Positions 1-7,848 are shown, counted from the first letter of the stretch. The stretch: DNA of 21,570 nucleotides from Pseudomonadota bacterium (GCA_023430145.1 JAEZCD010000294.1:1-21570); one strand, 5' to 3'. Notes: generated by a model not told the origin, from the letters alone. Numbers and translations are program-made.

Positions 1-550
1 CGGTCCGCCGCGCCTGCGCGTACTCGACGACGAGGCAGTCGGACAGCGGCTCGCCGGCCGCCACCCGCTCCTGCAGGTGGTTGTCGAGCGCCTCCTGCGA
101 GTGCAGCAGCGCCGAGGTCGCTCCGCCATGGCCGGAGTCGCTGCGCACGAAGACCGGGAAGCGCCTCGGCTGCGGCGCGTCGTCCGCGAGGTAGACGCCG
201 AACGGGTTGATCCCCTCGCGCGCGAGCGCGCGCAATAGCGGATAGCGGGTCAGCACCCGGGCCGGATCGTTGAGGCACCGCAGGCCCGCCGACCGCATGC
301 CGGCGAAGCGCTCGGCCACCGCCCGCCGCTCCCAGGGATAGAGCCGCTCGATGTCGGCGAAGACATAGGTCGCGTAGGGGATCCGGTCGGTCCGCAAGAG
401 GGTGACGTAGTCCACCGTGCGGATGCCGGGCAGGGTCACATCCTCGAACGGCGGGTGCCGCAACCCGTCGATCGTGCGGCCGTGGCCCGGAGTGGTGATG
501 AAGTAGATCAACGCGCCCCCAGGCGACGGATGGCCGGGCCCGCGATCCAT
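1..550 (-). CDS. Partial ATP-grasp-like hypothetical protein (N-terminal part)
   Basis: An open minus-strand frame runs uninterrupted from an ATG at 550 to the window edge, giving about 183 residues with the C-terminus missing. The segment LNDPARVLTRYPLLRALAREG followed by INPFGV, and later PVFVRSDSGHGG, resembles the pre-ATP-grasp and central region of ATP-grasp ligase-like proteins. The ATP-binding lobe itself lies outside the window. A TTG at 511 is an alternative start: it puts the strand IYFITTPGHGRTIDG right at the N-terminus and has a GGGGG run just upstream. No substrate can be inferred. It is divergent from the RTX gene, and its neighbours on the far side are not visible. The coding reality is well supported by codon pattern, but the family assignment is only a resemblance from memory. 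Confidence 0.65.
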   Translation of the reverse strand, partial: MDRGPGHPSPGGALIYFITTPGHGRTIDGLRHPPFEDVTLPGIRTVDYVTLLRTDRIPYATYVFADIERLYPWERRAVAERFAGMRSAGLRCLNDPARVLTRYPLLRALAREGINPFGVYLADDAPQPRRFPVFVRSDSGHGGATSALLHSQEALDNHLQERVAAGEPLSDCLVVEYAQARRT

Positions 551-569
551 CGGCACGGCGGCCGCGCGG

Positions 570-598
570 CACAAGCCTCGTCCGCCGGGCGATGTCAA
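570..598 (-). promoter_or_regulatory. Candidate promoter for the leftward gene
   Basis: On the minus strand CTTGACA (the -35 hexamer TTGACA lies at 593-598) is followed after 17 bases by CTTGTG at 570-575. The -35 is a good match to the CTTGAC form common in alphaproteobacteria, and the -10 is poor. It sits 20-50 bases upstream of the ATG at 550. This is a motif match only. Confidence 0.25.
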
Positions 599-635
599 GC
601 ATCCGATTCGGGGCCTCGATGCGCCCGCCGTGTCA

Positions 636-680
636 CGGAATCGCCGCCCCGATGTCGTCGGTAACCGATTCCGCCGACAT
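636..680. repeat. Overlapping inverted repeats upstream of RTX gene
   Basis: CGGAATCG at 636-643 is the exact reverse complement of CGATTCCG at 666-673. Overlapping it, ATGTCGTCGG at 652-661 pairs with CCGCCGACAT at 671-680 with one mismatch around a 9-base loop. A third CGATTC copy lies at 604-609. The two pairings compete for the same bases. They could be an operator or a transcript structure, but nothing in the sequence fixes a role. Confidence 0.4.
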
Positions 681-900
681 TCGCTGCCGGTCCGCCGCCG
701 AAAGGCGCGGAAATTCTCGACGCAGGCTCCGGCTTGTTCTATCGTGGCGCGCAAATCCCCCGTCGGACGACGACCTGGCGCGGGATCGGCCGCGAGAGTC
801 TGCGCCTCGCGCCGCCGCGGGAGTTTGACCTTGCACCGGCGAGACGACATCCGACAGCGATGCTTTCCCGCCACAGAGCACCGGGTTGTGGTGCGCTCGG

Positions 901-929
901 TTGACTTTTGCGGACTTCGTCGTCTACCT
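901..929 (+). promoter_or_regulatory. Candidate promoter for the RTX gene
   Basis: TTGACT at 901-906 is followed after 17 bases by CTACCT at 924-929. It lies about 55 bases upstream of the RTX start codon. The -35 is close to consensus and the -10 is a partial match, so this is a tentative motif call. Confidence 0.3.
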
Positions 930-971
930 CTCAGGCAGGGGAGCGGTTGGCCTCCCTGGAGCCGAATTCTT

Positions 972-976
972 AGGAG
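972..976 (+). promoter_or_regulatory. Ribosome binding site of RTX gene
   Basis: AGGAG lies six bases before the ATG at 983. It fixes the start of the RTX protein, whose calcium-binding repeats begin almost immediately after the initiator. Confidence 0.8.
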
Positions 977-982
977 AACGGG

Positions 983-2032
983 ATGGCCGTTATAATTGGC
1001 GATAAGTTTCCGAACACGCTCGACGGTACGAACGAGTCGGATACGATCGAGGGAAAAGGCGCGAACGACATCCTTTCGGGATTCGGGGGCGACGATTTCA
1101 TCAAGGGCGGCAAAGCCGACGACGAGATCTTCGGTGGTGCCAACAACGACGTCCTCGAGGGTAACTCGGGCAACGACCGCATCGACGGCGGCGAGGGCGA
1201 CGACCGCATGTTCGGCGGCAAGGGCGACGACTGGGTCGACTATTCGAGCGATCCGTCGGGCGTCCAGGTAAGCCTCGCCGGTCAGTGGGCGATCGATGGA
1301 TTCGGCGACACCGATCACATCGAGGAGTTCGAGAACGTTGACGGCTCGAACTACGACGATTGGATCTACGGCGACGATAAGGCCAACATCCTCCTCGGCA
1401 ACAACGGCAGCGACGAGATCTACGGCGCTGGCGGTGCCGACCTGATCGAGGGTGGTCGTGGCACCGACTATCTCGGCGGCGGCTACGGCAAGGACACCAT
1501 CTTCGGTGACGGCAAGGGCGACTACATCGACGGCGGCTGGGCCAACGACAATCTGTTCGGCGGCAAGGGCGGCGACCTCATCTATGGTGGCTACGGCAAC
1601 GACCTGATCGAGGGCGGCAACGGCCAGGACTACATCGGCGGCGGCTACGGCGATGACGTCATCGACGGCGGTAAGAAGAGCGACCTCATCTTCGGTGGTT
1701 ACGGCAACGACACCATCCAGGGTGGCATCGAGGACGATGCCAACGATCTGCTGTATGGTGACGTCGGGCTCGATGTCTTCGTCATCAGCCGCGAATCCGG
1801 CGACGACGTGATCGGCGACTTCCAGACGGGAGATTTCGACAACGTCACGCCGTTCATCGACCGGATCGACCTGACGGCGCTCGCCGATCTCTTCGACTCC
1901 TTTGCCGATGTCGTGGCGCGTGCGGAAGACGGTACCGGCAGCACCGTCATCGAGCTCGATGGGACCAACACGCTGACCATCGAGAACGTGCTTCTGGCGG
2001 ACCTCGACGCCGACAACTTCATCTTCGGCTGA
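983..2032 (+). CDS. RTX calcium-binding protein, probable type I secretion cargo
   Basis: This 349-residue acidic protein is made mostly of glycine/aspartate nonapeptide repeats of the GGxGxDxxx type. The repeats fill residues 13-88 and about 119-262, split by a beta-rich insert (WVDYSSDPSGVQVSLAG region, ending in ENVDGS) that is common in hemolysin-type repeat proteins. Residues 263-349 form a repeat-free end with VIGDFQTGD, IDLTAL and a terminal ADNFIFG, typical of the C-terminal secretion signal of type I substrates. There is no signal peptide, no HExxH zinc protease motif and no other catalytic domain. Repeats in the middle are enriched in GGGYG/GGYGND. An AGGAG ribosome binding site supports the start, and a strong terminator follows. 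The ABC, HlyD and TolC genes directly downstream make it the probable cargo. Its function (surface layer, adhesin or matrix protein) is not determined. Confidence 0.92.
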   Translation: MAVIIGDKFPNTLDGTNESDTIEGKGANDILSGFGGDDFIKGGKADDEIFGGANNDVLEGNSGNDRIDGGEGDDRMFGGKGDDWVDYSSDPSGVQVSLAGQWAIDGFGDTDHIEEFENVDGSNYDDWIYGDDKANILLGNNGSDEIYGAGGADLIEGGRGTDYLGGGYGKDTIFGDGKGDYIDGGWANDNLFGGKGGDLIYGGYGNDLIEGGNGQDYIGGGYGDDVIDGGKKSDLIFGGYGNDTIQGGIEDDANDLLYGDVGLDVFVISRESGDDVIGDFQTGDFDNVTPFIDRIDLTALADLFDSFADVVARAEDGTGSTVIELDGTNTLTIENVLLADLDADNFIFG

Positions 2033-2056
2033 CGCCGAGCGAAGTCTGCCAATGCG

Positions 2057-2084
2057 GAGGGGCGCCCCCGGGCGCCCCTCTTTC
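2057..2084 (+). terminator. Rho-independent terminator after RTX gene
   Basis: A perfect 10-bp GC-rich stem (GAGGGGCGCC at 2057-2066, GGCGCCCCTC at 2071-2080) with loop CCCG is followed by TTT. It lies 25 bases after the RTX stop codon. It should end or attenuate transcription before the glycosyltransferase and exporter genes, so cargo mRNA could be made in excess over transporter mRNA. Confidence 0.8.
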
Positions 2085-2181
2085 CGTCTGTGCGGGCCGC
2101 CGGGGCGCCCCCGGCACGCTCGGCCGGCGGGGGTCGCGGTCGCTGGGCCTCGGGCTCCAGGGCCGGCTCGGAGCTTCTCGA

Positions 2182-3066
2182 ATGCGCGTCGCCGTCGTCA
2201 CGCCCTATTTCCGCGAGCCGCTCGACTGGCTGCGGCAGTGCCACGAGAGCGTTCTGGCGCAGACGCATGCCTGCACGCACGTCATGGTCGCGGACGGCCA
2301 TCCGCAGGCCGAGGTCGCCGGCTGGCCCGGGCTGCGCCACATCGCCCTGCCGACGAGCCATCGCGACTACGGCGACACGCCGCGCGCCGTCGGCTCGATC
2401 GAGGCCATCGGCGCCGGCTTCGACGCCATCGCCTATCTCGACGCCGACAACGCCTACGCGCCGGACCACATCGAATCGCTGGTCGACCTGCACCGGCAGA
2501 CCGGTGCCGCCTTCTGCTCGAGCAGCCGCTATCTGTGCCGGATCGACGGCTCGATCATGGCCGAGTGCCTCATGTCCGACGGCGAGACCTTCGCCGATAC
2601 CAACTGCATGTTCTTCGGCCGGCCGGCCTTCCGGATGGTGACGGCCTGGGTGCTGATGCCCGACTTCGCGCACGCCCTCTGCGACCGGGTGGTTTTTCGT
2701 GCTATCAAGAGCGCGCAGCTGCAGACGGCGCACACGGGCCGGCCGACCGTGTACTATCGCGCCAAGCTGCCGGACTTCTATCGCAATCTCGGCGAGCCGG
2801 TGCCGGCCGGCGTGACGGAGCAGAGGCCGTGGGAGCAGGCGGCCGCGCATCAGCTGTGGGAGGCGGGCGGCAGGCCGTCCCTGCGGGTGGAGTTCAAGGC
2901 GAGGCAGCGCCGCAGCGGCTATGCGGACCGCGACGCCGAGCGGCTTAGAGGTGGCATGCCGGCGGCGGCCGCGGCGCCGAGCGGCAATTCGCCCGACGCC
3001 GTCCCGGTGCGGACGGCGCGGGAGCAGGATAGAGTAGAGACGCCGAGAGAGCAGCGGGTGAGCTAG
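2182..3066 (+). CDS. Glycosyltransferase family 2-like protein
   Basis: This 294-residue protein opens with MRVAVVTPYFRE and CHESVLAQTH, the N-terminal nucleotide-sugar-binding pattern of GT-A fold enzymes. It has YLDADNAYAPDHI at residues 85-97, where D87-A-D89 is the expected DxD metal/nucleotide-sugar motif. A later segment, DTNCMFFGRPAF and YYRAKLPDFYRNLGEP, would form the acceptor side. From about residue 235 onwards the sequence is charged and low in complexity and looks disordered. GGAG at 2170-2173 precedes the ATG by 8 bases. It sits between the RTX cargo and its exporter, so glycosylation of the cargo or of a cell-surface partner is conceivable but unproven. The frame ends in a single TAG and continues directly into the ABC exporter frame. 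Confidence 0.8.
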   Translation: MRVAVVTPYFREPLDWLRQCHESVLAQTHACTHVMVADGHPQAEVAGWPGLRHIALPTSHRDYGDTPRAVGSIEAIGAGFDAIAYLDADNAYAPDHIESLVDLHRQTGAAFCSSSRYLCRIDGSIMAECLMSDGETFADTNCMFFGRPAFRMVTAWVLMPDFAHALCDRVVFRAIKSAQLQTAHTGRPTVYYRAKLPDFYRNLGEPVPAGVTEQRPWEQAAAHQLWEAGGRPSLRVEFKARQRRSGYADRDAERLRGGMPAAAAAPSGNSPDAVPVRTAREQDRVETPREQRVS

Positions 3067-4824
3067 TTGGCAGGCGACACTCCCACGAACGCCCCACAGG
3101 GACCGTTGAACCCGGTCCTCGCCGAGACGCTGCGCGAGGCGCGCGGCGTGATGGTAGCGCTGTTCGCCTTCAGTTGCACCATGAACGTGCTGCTCTTCGC
3201 CGGCCCGCTCTACATGATGCAGGTCTATGACCGCGTGCTGTCGAGCCGCAGTGAGGCGACGCTGTTCGCCCTCCTGTTCATCGTGCTCATCATCTACGCC
3301 GTCGTCTACGTGCTCGACCTGATCCGCTCGCGCATCTGCGTCCGCGTCGGCATGCTGATCGACGAGCGGCTGCGCGGCCCGGTGTTCGACGCCATCATGC
3401 ACCAGCGCGTGCAGAACAGCGGCGTCGGCGACGGCTTCCTGCCGATTCGCGACCTCGAGACGATCCGCGGCTTCTTCTCCAACGGCGGCACGGTCTTCCT
3501 GCTCGACCTGCCCTGGGCGCCGCTGTTCCTCTTCCTGCTCTACCTGTTCCACCCGCTGCTGGCGCTCGTCACCGTCATCGGTGCGATCATCATCTCGGCC
3601 GTGACCTGGCAGACGGCGCGGATGACGACCGAGGCGATCCGCGAGACGACGCTCGAGGGATCGCGGCGCAACGCCTTCATCAACGACACGCGGGCGGGCG
3701 CCGAGGCCATCGAGGCGCTCGGCATGACGGGCGAGATCCGCAAGATCTGGAGCGGCTATCAGGATCGGCTCTCCGCGCAGACGCAGCGCACGAGCGACAT
3801 CTCCATGCACCGTGCGGCGCTCGTGAAGGCGATTCGCATGGGCCTGCAGGCGATCCTGCTCGCCGTCGGCGCGATCCTCGTCATCGAGCAGGCGGCGAGC
3901 GCCGGCATCATCATCGGCGCGAGCATGATCGCCTCGCGGGCGCTGCAGCCGATCGAGCAGCTCAACGCGCAGTGGCGCAGCCTCGTGACGGGGAAGCAGG
4001 CTTACGACCGCCTGCGCCAGTCGCTGCGGCCGCCGGCCGAGGCGCCGACCTCGCTGCCGGCGCCGACCGGCAAGCTCATGGTCAAGGACCTGCATCTGGC
4101 GCCTCCCGGCACCCGCGATCTCACGCTGGCCGGCGTCAGCTTCAGCGCCGACGCCGGAACGGTGATCGCCGTCGTCGGCCCGAATGCGGCCGGCAAGTCG
4201 ACTCTGTCGCGCGCACTCGTCGGCCTCTGGACGCCGGTCCGTGGCGAGCTGCGCCTCGACGGCGCCACGCTCGACCGCTGGGCGCCCGAGGATCGGGGCC
4301 AGTTCACGGGCTATCTGCCGCAGAGCGTCGAGCTCGTCTCCGGGCCGGTGTGGATGAACATCTCGCGCTTCCGCAGCGAGCGCGACGACAAGGCGACGAT
4401 CGAGGCCGCGCGCCGCGCCGGCGCGCACGAGATGATCCAGCGCCTGCCGGACGGCTACGACACCGAGGTCGGCATGGGCGGCCTGACGCTCTCGGCCGGC
4501 CAGCGGCAGCGCATCGGCCTCGCACGGGCGCTCTACGGCAGCCCGTTCCTCGTCGTGCTCGACGAGCCGAACGCCAATCTCGACGCCGAGGGCGAGGCGG
4601 CGCTGAAGCAGGCGATCCGCGGCCTGCGCGAGAGCGGCGCGATCGTCATCGTCGTCGCCCACCGTCAGGCCATTCTGGAGGACGTCGACTTCATCCTCGT
4701 GCTGCGGAACGGCCGCCAGCTGGCCTACGGCCCGCGCGAGGAGATCGCCAAGAGCGTGATGGGGCTGTCGGTGCCGGGGGGGCCGAAGACGAACGTCAGG
4801 GTGCTTCCCAATGCAAAAGCTTGA
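3067..4824 (+). CDS. Type I secretion ABC transporter ATPase/permease (PrtD-like)
   Basis: This 585-residue exporter energises secretion across the inner membrane. The N-terminal half (about 28-310) is the membrane domain, with PLYMMQVYDRVLSSRSEATL, the hallmark of the PrtD/HlyB exporter group without a C39 peptidase. The ATPase domain has Walker A GPNAAGKS (371-378), a Q-loop glutamine near 419, signature LSAGQ (475-479), Walker B VVLDE (496-500) and a switch histidine at 532 (AHRQ). All catalytic residues are present. The start is taken as TTG at 3067, immediately after the upstream TAG, because family members carry about 25-30 residues before the first membrane helix. The next starts, GTG 3148 and ATG 3151, would cut into it. 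The gene overlaps the HlyD gene by 14 bp, so translation is probably coupled. Confidence 0.95.
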   Translation: MAGDTPTNAPQGPLNPVLAETLREARGVMVALFAFSCTMNVLLFAGPLYMMQVYDRVLSSRSEATLFALLFIVLIIYAVVYVLDLIRSRICVRVGMLIDERLRGPVFDAIMHQRVQNSGVGDGFLPIRDLETIRGFFSNGGTVFLLDLPWAPLFLFLLYLFHPLLALVTVIGAIIISAVTWQTARMTTEAIRETTLEGSRRNAFINDTRAGAEAIEALGMTGEIRKIWSGYQDRLSAQTQRTSDISMHRAALVKAIRMGLQAILLAVGAILVIEQAASAGIIIGASMIASRALQPIEQLNAQWRSLVTGKQAYDRLRQSLRPPAEAPTSLPAPTGKLMVKDLHLAPPGTRDLTLAGVSFSADAGTVIAVVGPNAAGKSTLSRALVGLWTPVRGELRLDGATLDRWAPEDRGQFTGYLPQSVELVSGPVWMNISRFRSERDDKATIEAARRAGAHEMIQRLPDGYDTEVGMGGLTLSAGQRQRIGLARALYGSPFLVVLDEPNANLDAEGEAALKQAIRGLRESGAIVIVVAHRQAILEDVDFILVLRNGRQLAYGPREEIAKSVMGLSVPGGPKTNVRVLPNAKA

Positions 4825-6163
4825 GATCCTGCTGCCGAAGCGGCGCGAGAAGACCGCTCTGCCGCCCTCCCCGCTGACCGGCGCGATCCGCGCGCATATC
4901 CGCCTCGGCGTGCTGATTTGCGTCGGCCTCGTGATGACCGTCGGCGCCTGGGCGAGCTACGCCTCGATCGTCGGCGCGGTGATCGCCTCCGGCGCGCTGT
5001 CGGTCGAGGGCAACGTCAAGACCCTGCAGCACCTCTATGGCGGCGTCGTAGCCGAGATCCGCGTCAAGGACGGCCAGACCGTCAAGGCCGGCGAGGTACT
5101 GATCCGGCTCGATTCCACCGCCACCCGAGCCAGCCTCGACGCCATCCGCACGCAGCTGATCGGCGCGCGGGCGCGGGCGGCACGCTTCACGGCCGAGCGC
5201 GACCGGGCGCCGGAGATCAGCTTCCCGGGCAATCTCCTGCTGCTCGCGGCGAGCGATCCGAGCGCCGCCGAGGTGCTCGCCGGCGAGCGCGCCCTGTTCG
5301 CCGCGCGCCGCCGCTCGCTCGAGGGGCAGCAGGCGCAATTGAAGGAGCGTATCGGCCAGGTTCAGAAGGAGATCGAGGGCCTCGAGTTCCAGCGCCGCTC
5401 CGCCGAGACCCAGCTGCGCATCGGCAAGGAGGAGCTCGACCAGGTCGAGCCGCTGCTCGAGAAGGGCCTGATCACCCTGCAGCGACTCAACTCGCTGCGC
5501 CGCAGCGTCGCCGGGCTCGAGGGTCAGGTCGGCCACGCGACGACGGAAATCGCCCGTGCCGAGACCAAGATCGGCGAGACCTCGCTGCAGATCGCGCAGA
5601 CCGAGAAGAACTTCGACAGCGAGGTGCTGCGCGAGCTGCGCACGACGCTCGATGCCGTCGGCCAGCTCGAGCAGCAGCGCATCGCCGCCGAGGACAAGCT
5701 GCAGCGCGTCGACATCACCTCGCCGATCGACGGCGTCATCAACGGCCTCAGCGTGCATACGATCGGCGGCGTCATCGAGGCCGGCAAGCCGATCCTCAAC
5801 GTCGTGCCGCTCGGCGAGCGGCTGATCGTCGCCGTCAAGGTGCAGCCGAACATGATCGACCAGGTGCGGGTCGGCCAGAAGGCGGTCATCAAGCTGAAGA
5901 ACTTCGACCGCCGCACGGCGCCGGACCTCTATGGCGACGTCACCTTCGTGTCCGCCGATCGCGAGATCGACCCGCGCACCCAGGAGGAGTACTACCGCGC
6001 CACGGCCGAGATCGGCGAGGACAGCATGCGCAAGCTCGAGGGCGTGCGGCTGATCGCCGGCATGCCGGCGGACGTGTTCATCCAGACGACGGAGCGCACG
6101 GTGCTGCAATACCTCGTCCGGCCGCTGAGCGACCAGATAAGCCACACCTTCAAGGAGAGGTGA
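4811..6163 (+). CDS. HlyD-family type I secretion membrane fusion protein
   Basis: This 450-residue periplasmic adaptor links the ABC exporter to the TolC channel. One transmembrane segment lies near residues 31-52 (IRLGVLICVGLVMTVGAW region). After it comes the lipoyl-like half QHLYGGVVAEIRVKDGQTVKAG (about 73-94), then a long alpha-helical coiled-coil stretch rich in E, Q, R and L (about 105-295), then the second lipoyl half (DITSPIDGVINGLSVHTIGG). The C-terminal beta-barrel region contains GERLIVAVKVQPNMIDQVRVGQ and PADVFIQTTERT. Length and layout fit the type I HlyD group. The ATG lies inside the last codons of the ABC gene. No defects are seen. Confidence 0.95.
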   Translation: MQKLEILLPKRREKTALPPSPLTGAIRAHIRLGVLICVGLVMTVGAWASYASIVGAVIASGALSVEGNVKTLQHLYGGVVAEIRVKDGQTVKAGEVLIRLDSTATRASLDAIRTQLIGARARAARFTAERDRAPEISFPGNLLLLAASDPSAAEVLAGERALFAARRRSLEGQQAQLKERIGQVQKEIEGLEFQRRSAETQLRIGKEELDQVEPLLEKGLITLQRLNSLRRSVAGLEGQVGHATTEIARAETKIGETSLQIAQTEKNFDSEVLRELRTTLDAVGQLEQQRIAAEDKLQRVDITSPIDGVINGLSVHTIGGVIEAGKPILNVVPLGERLIVAVKVQPNMIDQVRVGQKAVIKLKNFDRRTAPDLYGDVTFVSADREIDPRTQEEYYRATAEIGEDSMRKLEGVRLIAGMPADVFIQTTERTVLQYLVRPLSDQISHTFKER

Positions 6164-6370
6164 GCCGCTGCCGCCGGGCGCGGCCGGACCGCCGGCCGCT
6201 GCGGGCGCGTGGTCGATTCGGCAACACCCCCGGGGAAAGGCGAGTCCGCGGGTTGCCAAGCTTCGGCCAAAATCGGACACTGGCAGCCGTTCATGGCTGC
6301 GTAACGCGGCCGGGCTAGGCTGGCCTCGAGCGTCTATGCTCGCGTGCCGTCCGTCCGTTGACAAGTGTAG
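6164..6370. other. Spacer between HlyD and TolC genes
   Basis: This 207-bp gap contains a perfect 8-bp hairpin (GCGGCCGG 6180-6187, CCGGCCGC 6192-6199) just after the HlyD stop, without a following T run. A smaller GCAGCC/GGCTGC hairpin lies at 6283-6300. The outer membrane channel may therefore have its own promoter or be partly uncoupled. No convincing -35/-10 pair was found, and TTGACA at 6358-6363 is too near the start codon to serve this gene. Confidence 0.5.
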
Positions 6371-7786
6371 ATGATGCGTATCCGTGTGATCCCGCTGGAA
6401 TGGAAGCGTTCTATTCTATGCGGGACTCTATCTTCCGTCCTCACAGTTCTGGCGGGCACTGCGGGCGCTGAGACGATCGAAGGCGCGCTCGCCAAGGCCT
6501 ACAACAACAATCCGACCCTGAATTCGGAGCGCGCGATCGTCCGCGCGACCGACGAGAACGTGCCGCAGGCGCTCTCCGGCTACCGGCCCCGCATTACCGC
6601 CACGATGGAGGCGGAGCGGAGCACCGTCGAGAACCGGACGGTGAACCCGCTCACGACCCAGACAGCGATCAACTCCAACGATCTGACCACGCGCGGCGTC
6701 GGCCTCAACGTCCGACAGACGATCTTCAACGGCAACCGCACCCGTAACGAGACCCGCACGGCCGAGTCCGAGGTGCTGGCGGCGCGCGAGACGTTGCGCA
6801 ATGTCGAGCAGAACACGCTGCTCGACGCCGCCGAAGCCTATATGAACGTCCTCTATACCTCGGCCATCCTCGATCTGCGCAAGAACAACCTGAGGTTCCT
6901 GCGGGCCGAGCTCGAGGCGACCCGCGAGCGCTTCCGGGCGGGCGTCGTCACGCGCACCGACGTCGCCCAGGCCGAGGCCTCGGTGGCCGGCGCGGTGTCG
7001 GAGATCAGCCTCGCCGAGGAGAGCCTCGCCGCCGCGCGCGCCAATTATCGCGAGGTCGTCGGCGAGGAGGCGCAGAACCTTTCGGCCGGCCGGGCGATCG
7101 ACCGCTTGCTGCCGAAGACGCTGCCGGAGGCGGTCGACCTCGGCCTGCGCGACCATCCAGCGGTCAAGGCCGCGCTGCACGGCGCCGACGCCGCCAGCCT
7201 GCGCGTGAAGGCGATCGAGAGCGAGCTGCTGCCGACGCTGTCCGTGCAGGGCAACGTGTCGGCCTATCTCGATCCGCAAGTGAATGTCCAGCGCAGCCGC
7301 TCGGCCAGCCTGCTCGGCGTGCTCACCGTCCCCATCTACGAGGGCGGCCAGACCTATTCGCGCGCGCGGCAGGCCAAGGAATCCTACGGCGCGCGGCGCC
7401 TCGACGCCGACGCCAAGCGCAACCAGGTGCGCGCCGCGGTCGTCTCGTCCTGGGCGACGCTCGCCTCGGCGAAATCGCAGATCGCCTCGGCGACCGCGCA
7501 GATCGACGCCGCCGGGCTCGCCCTCAGCGGCGTCCAGGAGGAGCTGAAGGTCGGCGAGCGCACCACCAACGACGTGCTCAACGCGCAGCTGACGCTCCTG
7601 ACCGCGCAGACCTTCCTCGTCCAGGCGCAGCGCGACCGTATCGTAGCGTCCTATTCGCTGCTCTCCGCCGTCGGCGGCCTCACCGCCGACAGGCTCGGCC
7701 TGCGCGTGCAGCGCTACAATCCCAGCACGCACTACAACCAGGTGCGCGACAAGTGGTGGGGCCTGCGCACCCCGAGCGGCCAGTAG
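6371..7786 (+). CDS. TolC-family outer membrane efflux protein of type I secretion
   Basis: This 471-residue protein has a signal peptide (basic MMRIRVIPLEWKRS, then hydrophobic ILCGTLSSVLTVLAG, likely cleavage after AGA at residue 33). The mature start is ETIEGALAKAYNNNPTLNSERA, the standard opening of type I TolC proteins. Two related halves follow, each with long helices and short strands (AAEAYMNVLYTSAILDLRKNN near 155-175; AQIDAAGLALSGVQEELKVGERTTNDVLNAQ in the second half). It forms the trimeric outer membrane duct that docks onto the HlyD adaptor. Two ATGs are adjacent at 6371 and 6374, and no clear Shine-Dalgarno sequence is visible. It completes a full exporter set next to the RTX cargo. 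Confidence 0.95.
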   Translation: MMRIRVIPLEWKRSILCGTLSSVLTVLAGTAGAETIEGALAKAYNNNPTLNSERAIVRATDENVPQALSGYRPRITATMEAERSTVENRTVNPLTTQTAINSNDLTTRGVGLNVRQTIFNGNRTRNETRTAESEVLAARETLRNVEQNTLLDAAEAYMNVLYTSAILDLRKNNLRFLRAELEATRERFRAGVVTRTDVAQAEASVAGAVSEISLAEESLAAARANYREVVGEEAQNLSAGRAIDRLLPKTLPEAVDLGLRDHPAVKAALHGADAASLRVKAIESELLPTLSVQGNVSAYLDPQVNVQRSRSASLLGVLTVPIYEGGQTYSRARQAKESYGARRLDADAKRNQVRAAVVSSWATLASAKSQIASATAQIDAAGLALSGVQEELKVGERTTNDVLNAQLTLLTAQTFLVQAQRDRIVASYSLLSAVGGLTADRLGLRVQRYNPSTHYNQVRDKWWGLRTPSGQ

Positions 7787-7848
7787 CGGCGGCCGCTGCT
7801 CTCCCGATCGAGCGCCAGAGGGGAGTAGAAGAGAAGCACTGCGGGCGC

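Larger units (their letters stand above)
551..982. other. Divergent intergenic spacer
   Basis: This stretch of about 430 bp separates the minus-strand ATP-grasp-like gene from the RTX gene. Short frames on both strands have arginine/proline-rich shadow compositions, and I do not regard them as genes. It contains weak promoter-like motifs for both directions and a cluster of CGATTC/GAATCG inverted repeats around 603-680, each listed separately. No RNA gene is recognised. Confidence 0.6.

Noticed and set aside
1699..4662. 987-residue open frame on the minus strand across the RTX, glycosyltransferase and ABC genes
   Set aside because: Arg/Ala/Asp/His-rich shadow composition with no domain, and it lies opposite three well-supported plus-strand genes. 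It comes from the GC-rich codon pattern.
6358..6363. TTGACA as a -35 element for the TolC gene
   Set aside because: It lies only 7 bases before the start codon, leaving no room for a -10 and a leader.
4796..6364. 522-residue minus-strand frame opposite the HlyD gene
   Set aside because: It is rich in Ala, Asp, Leu and Arg and without motifs. The HlyD protein on the plus strand is certain.
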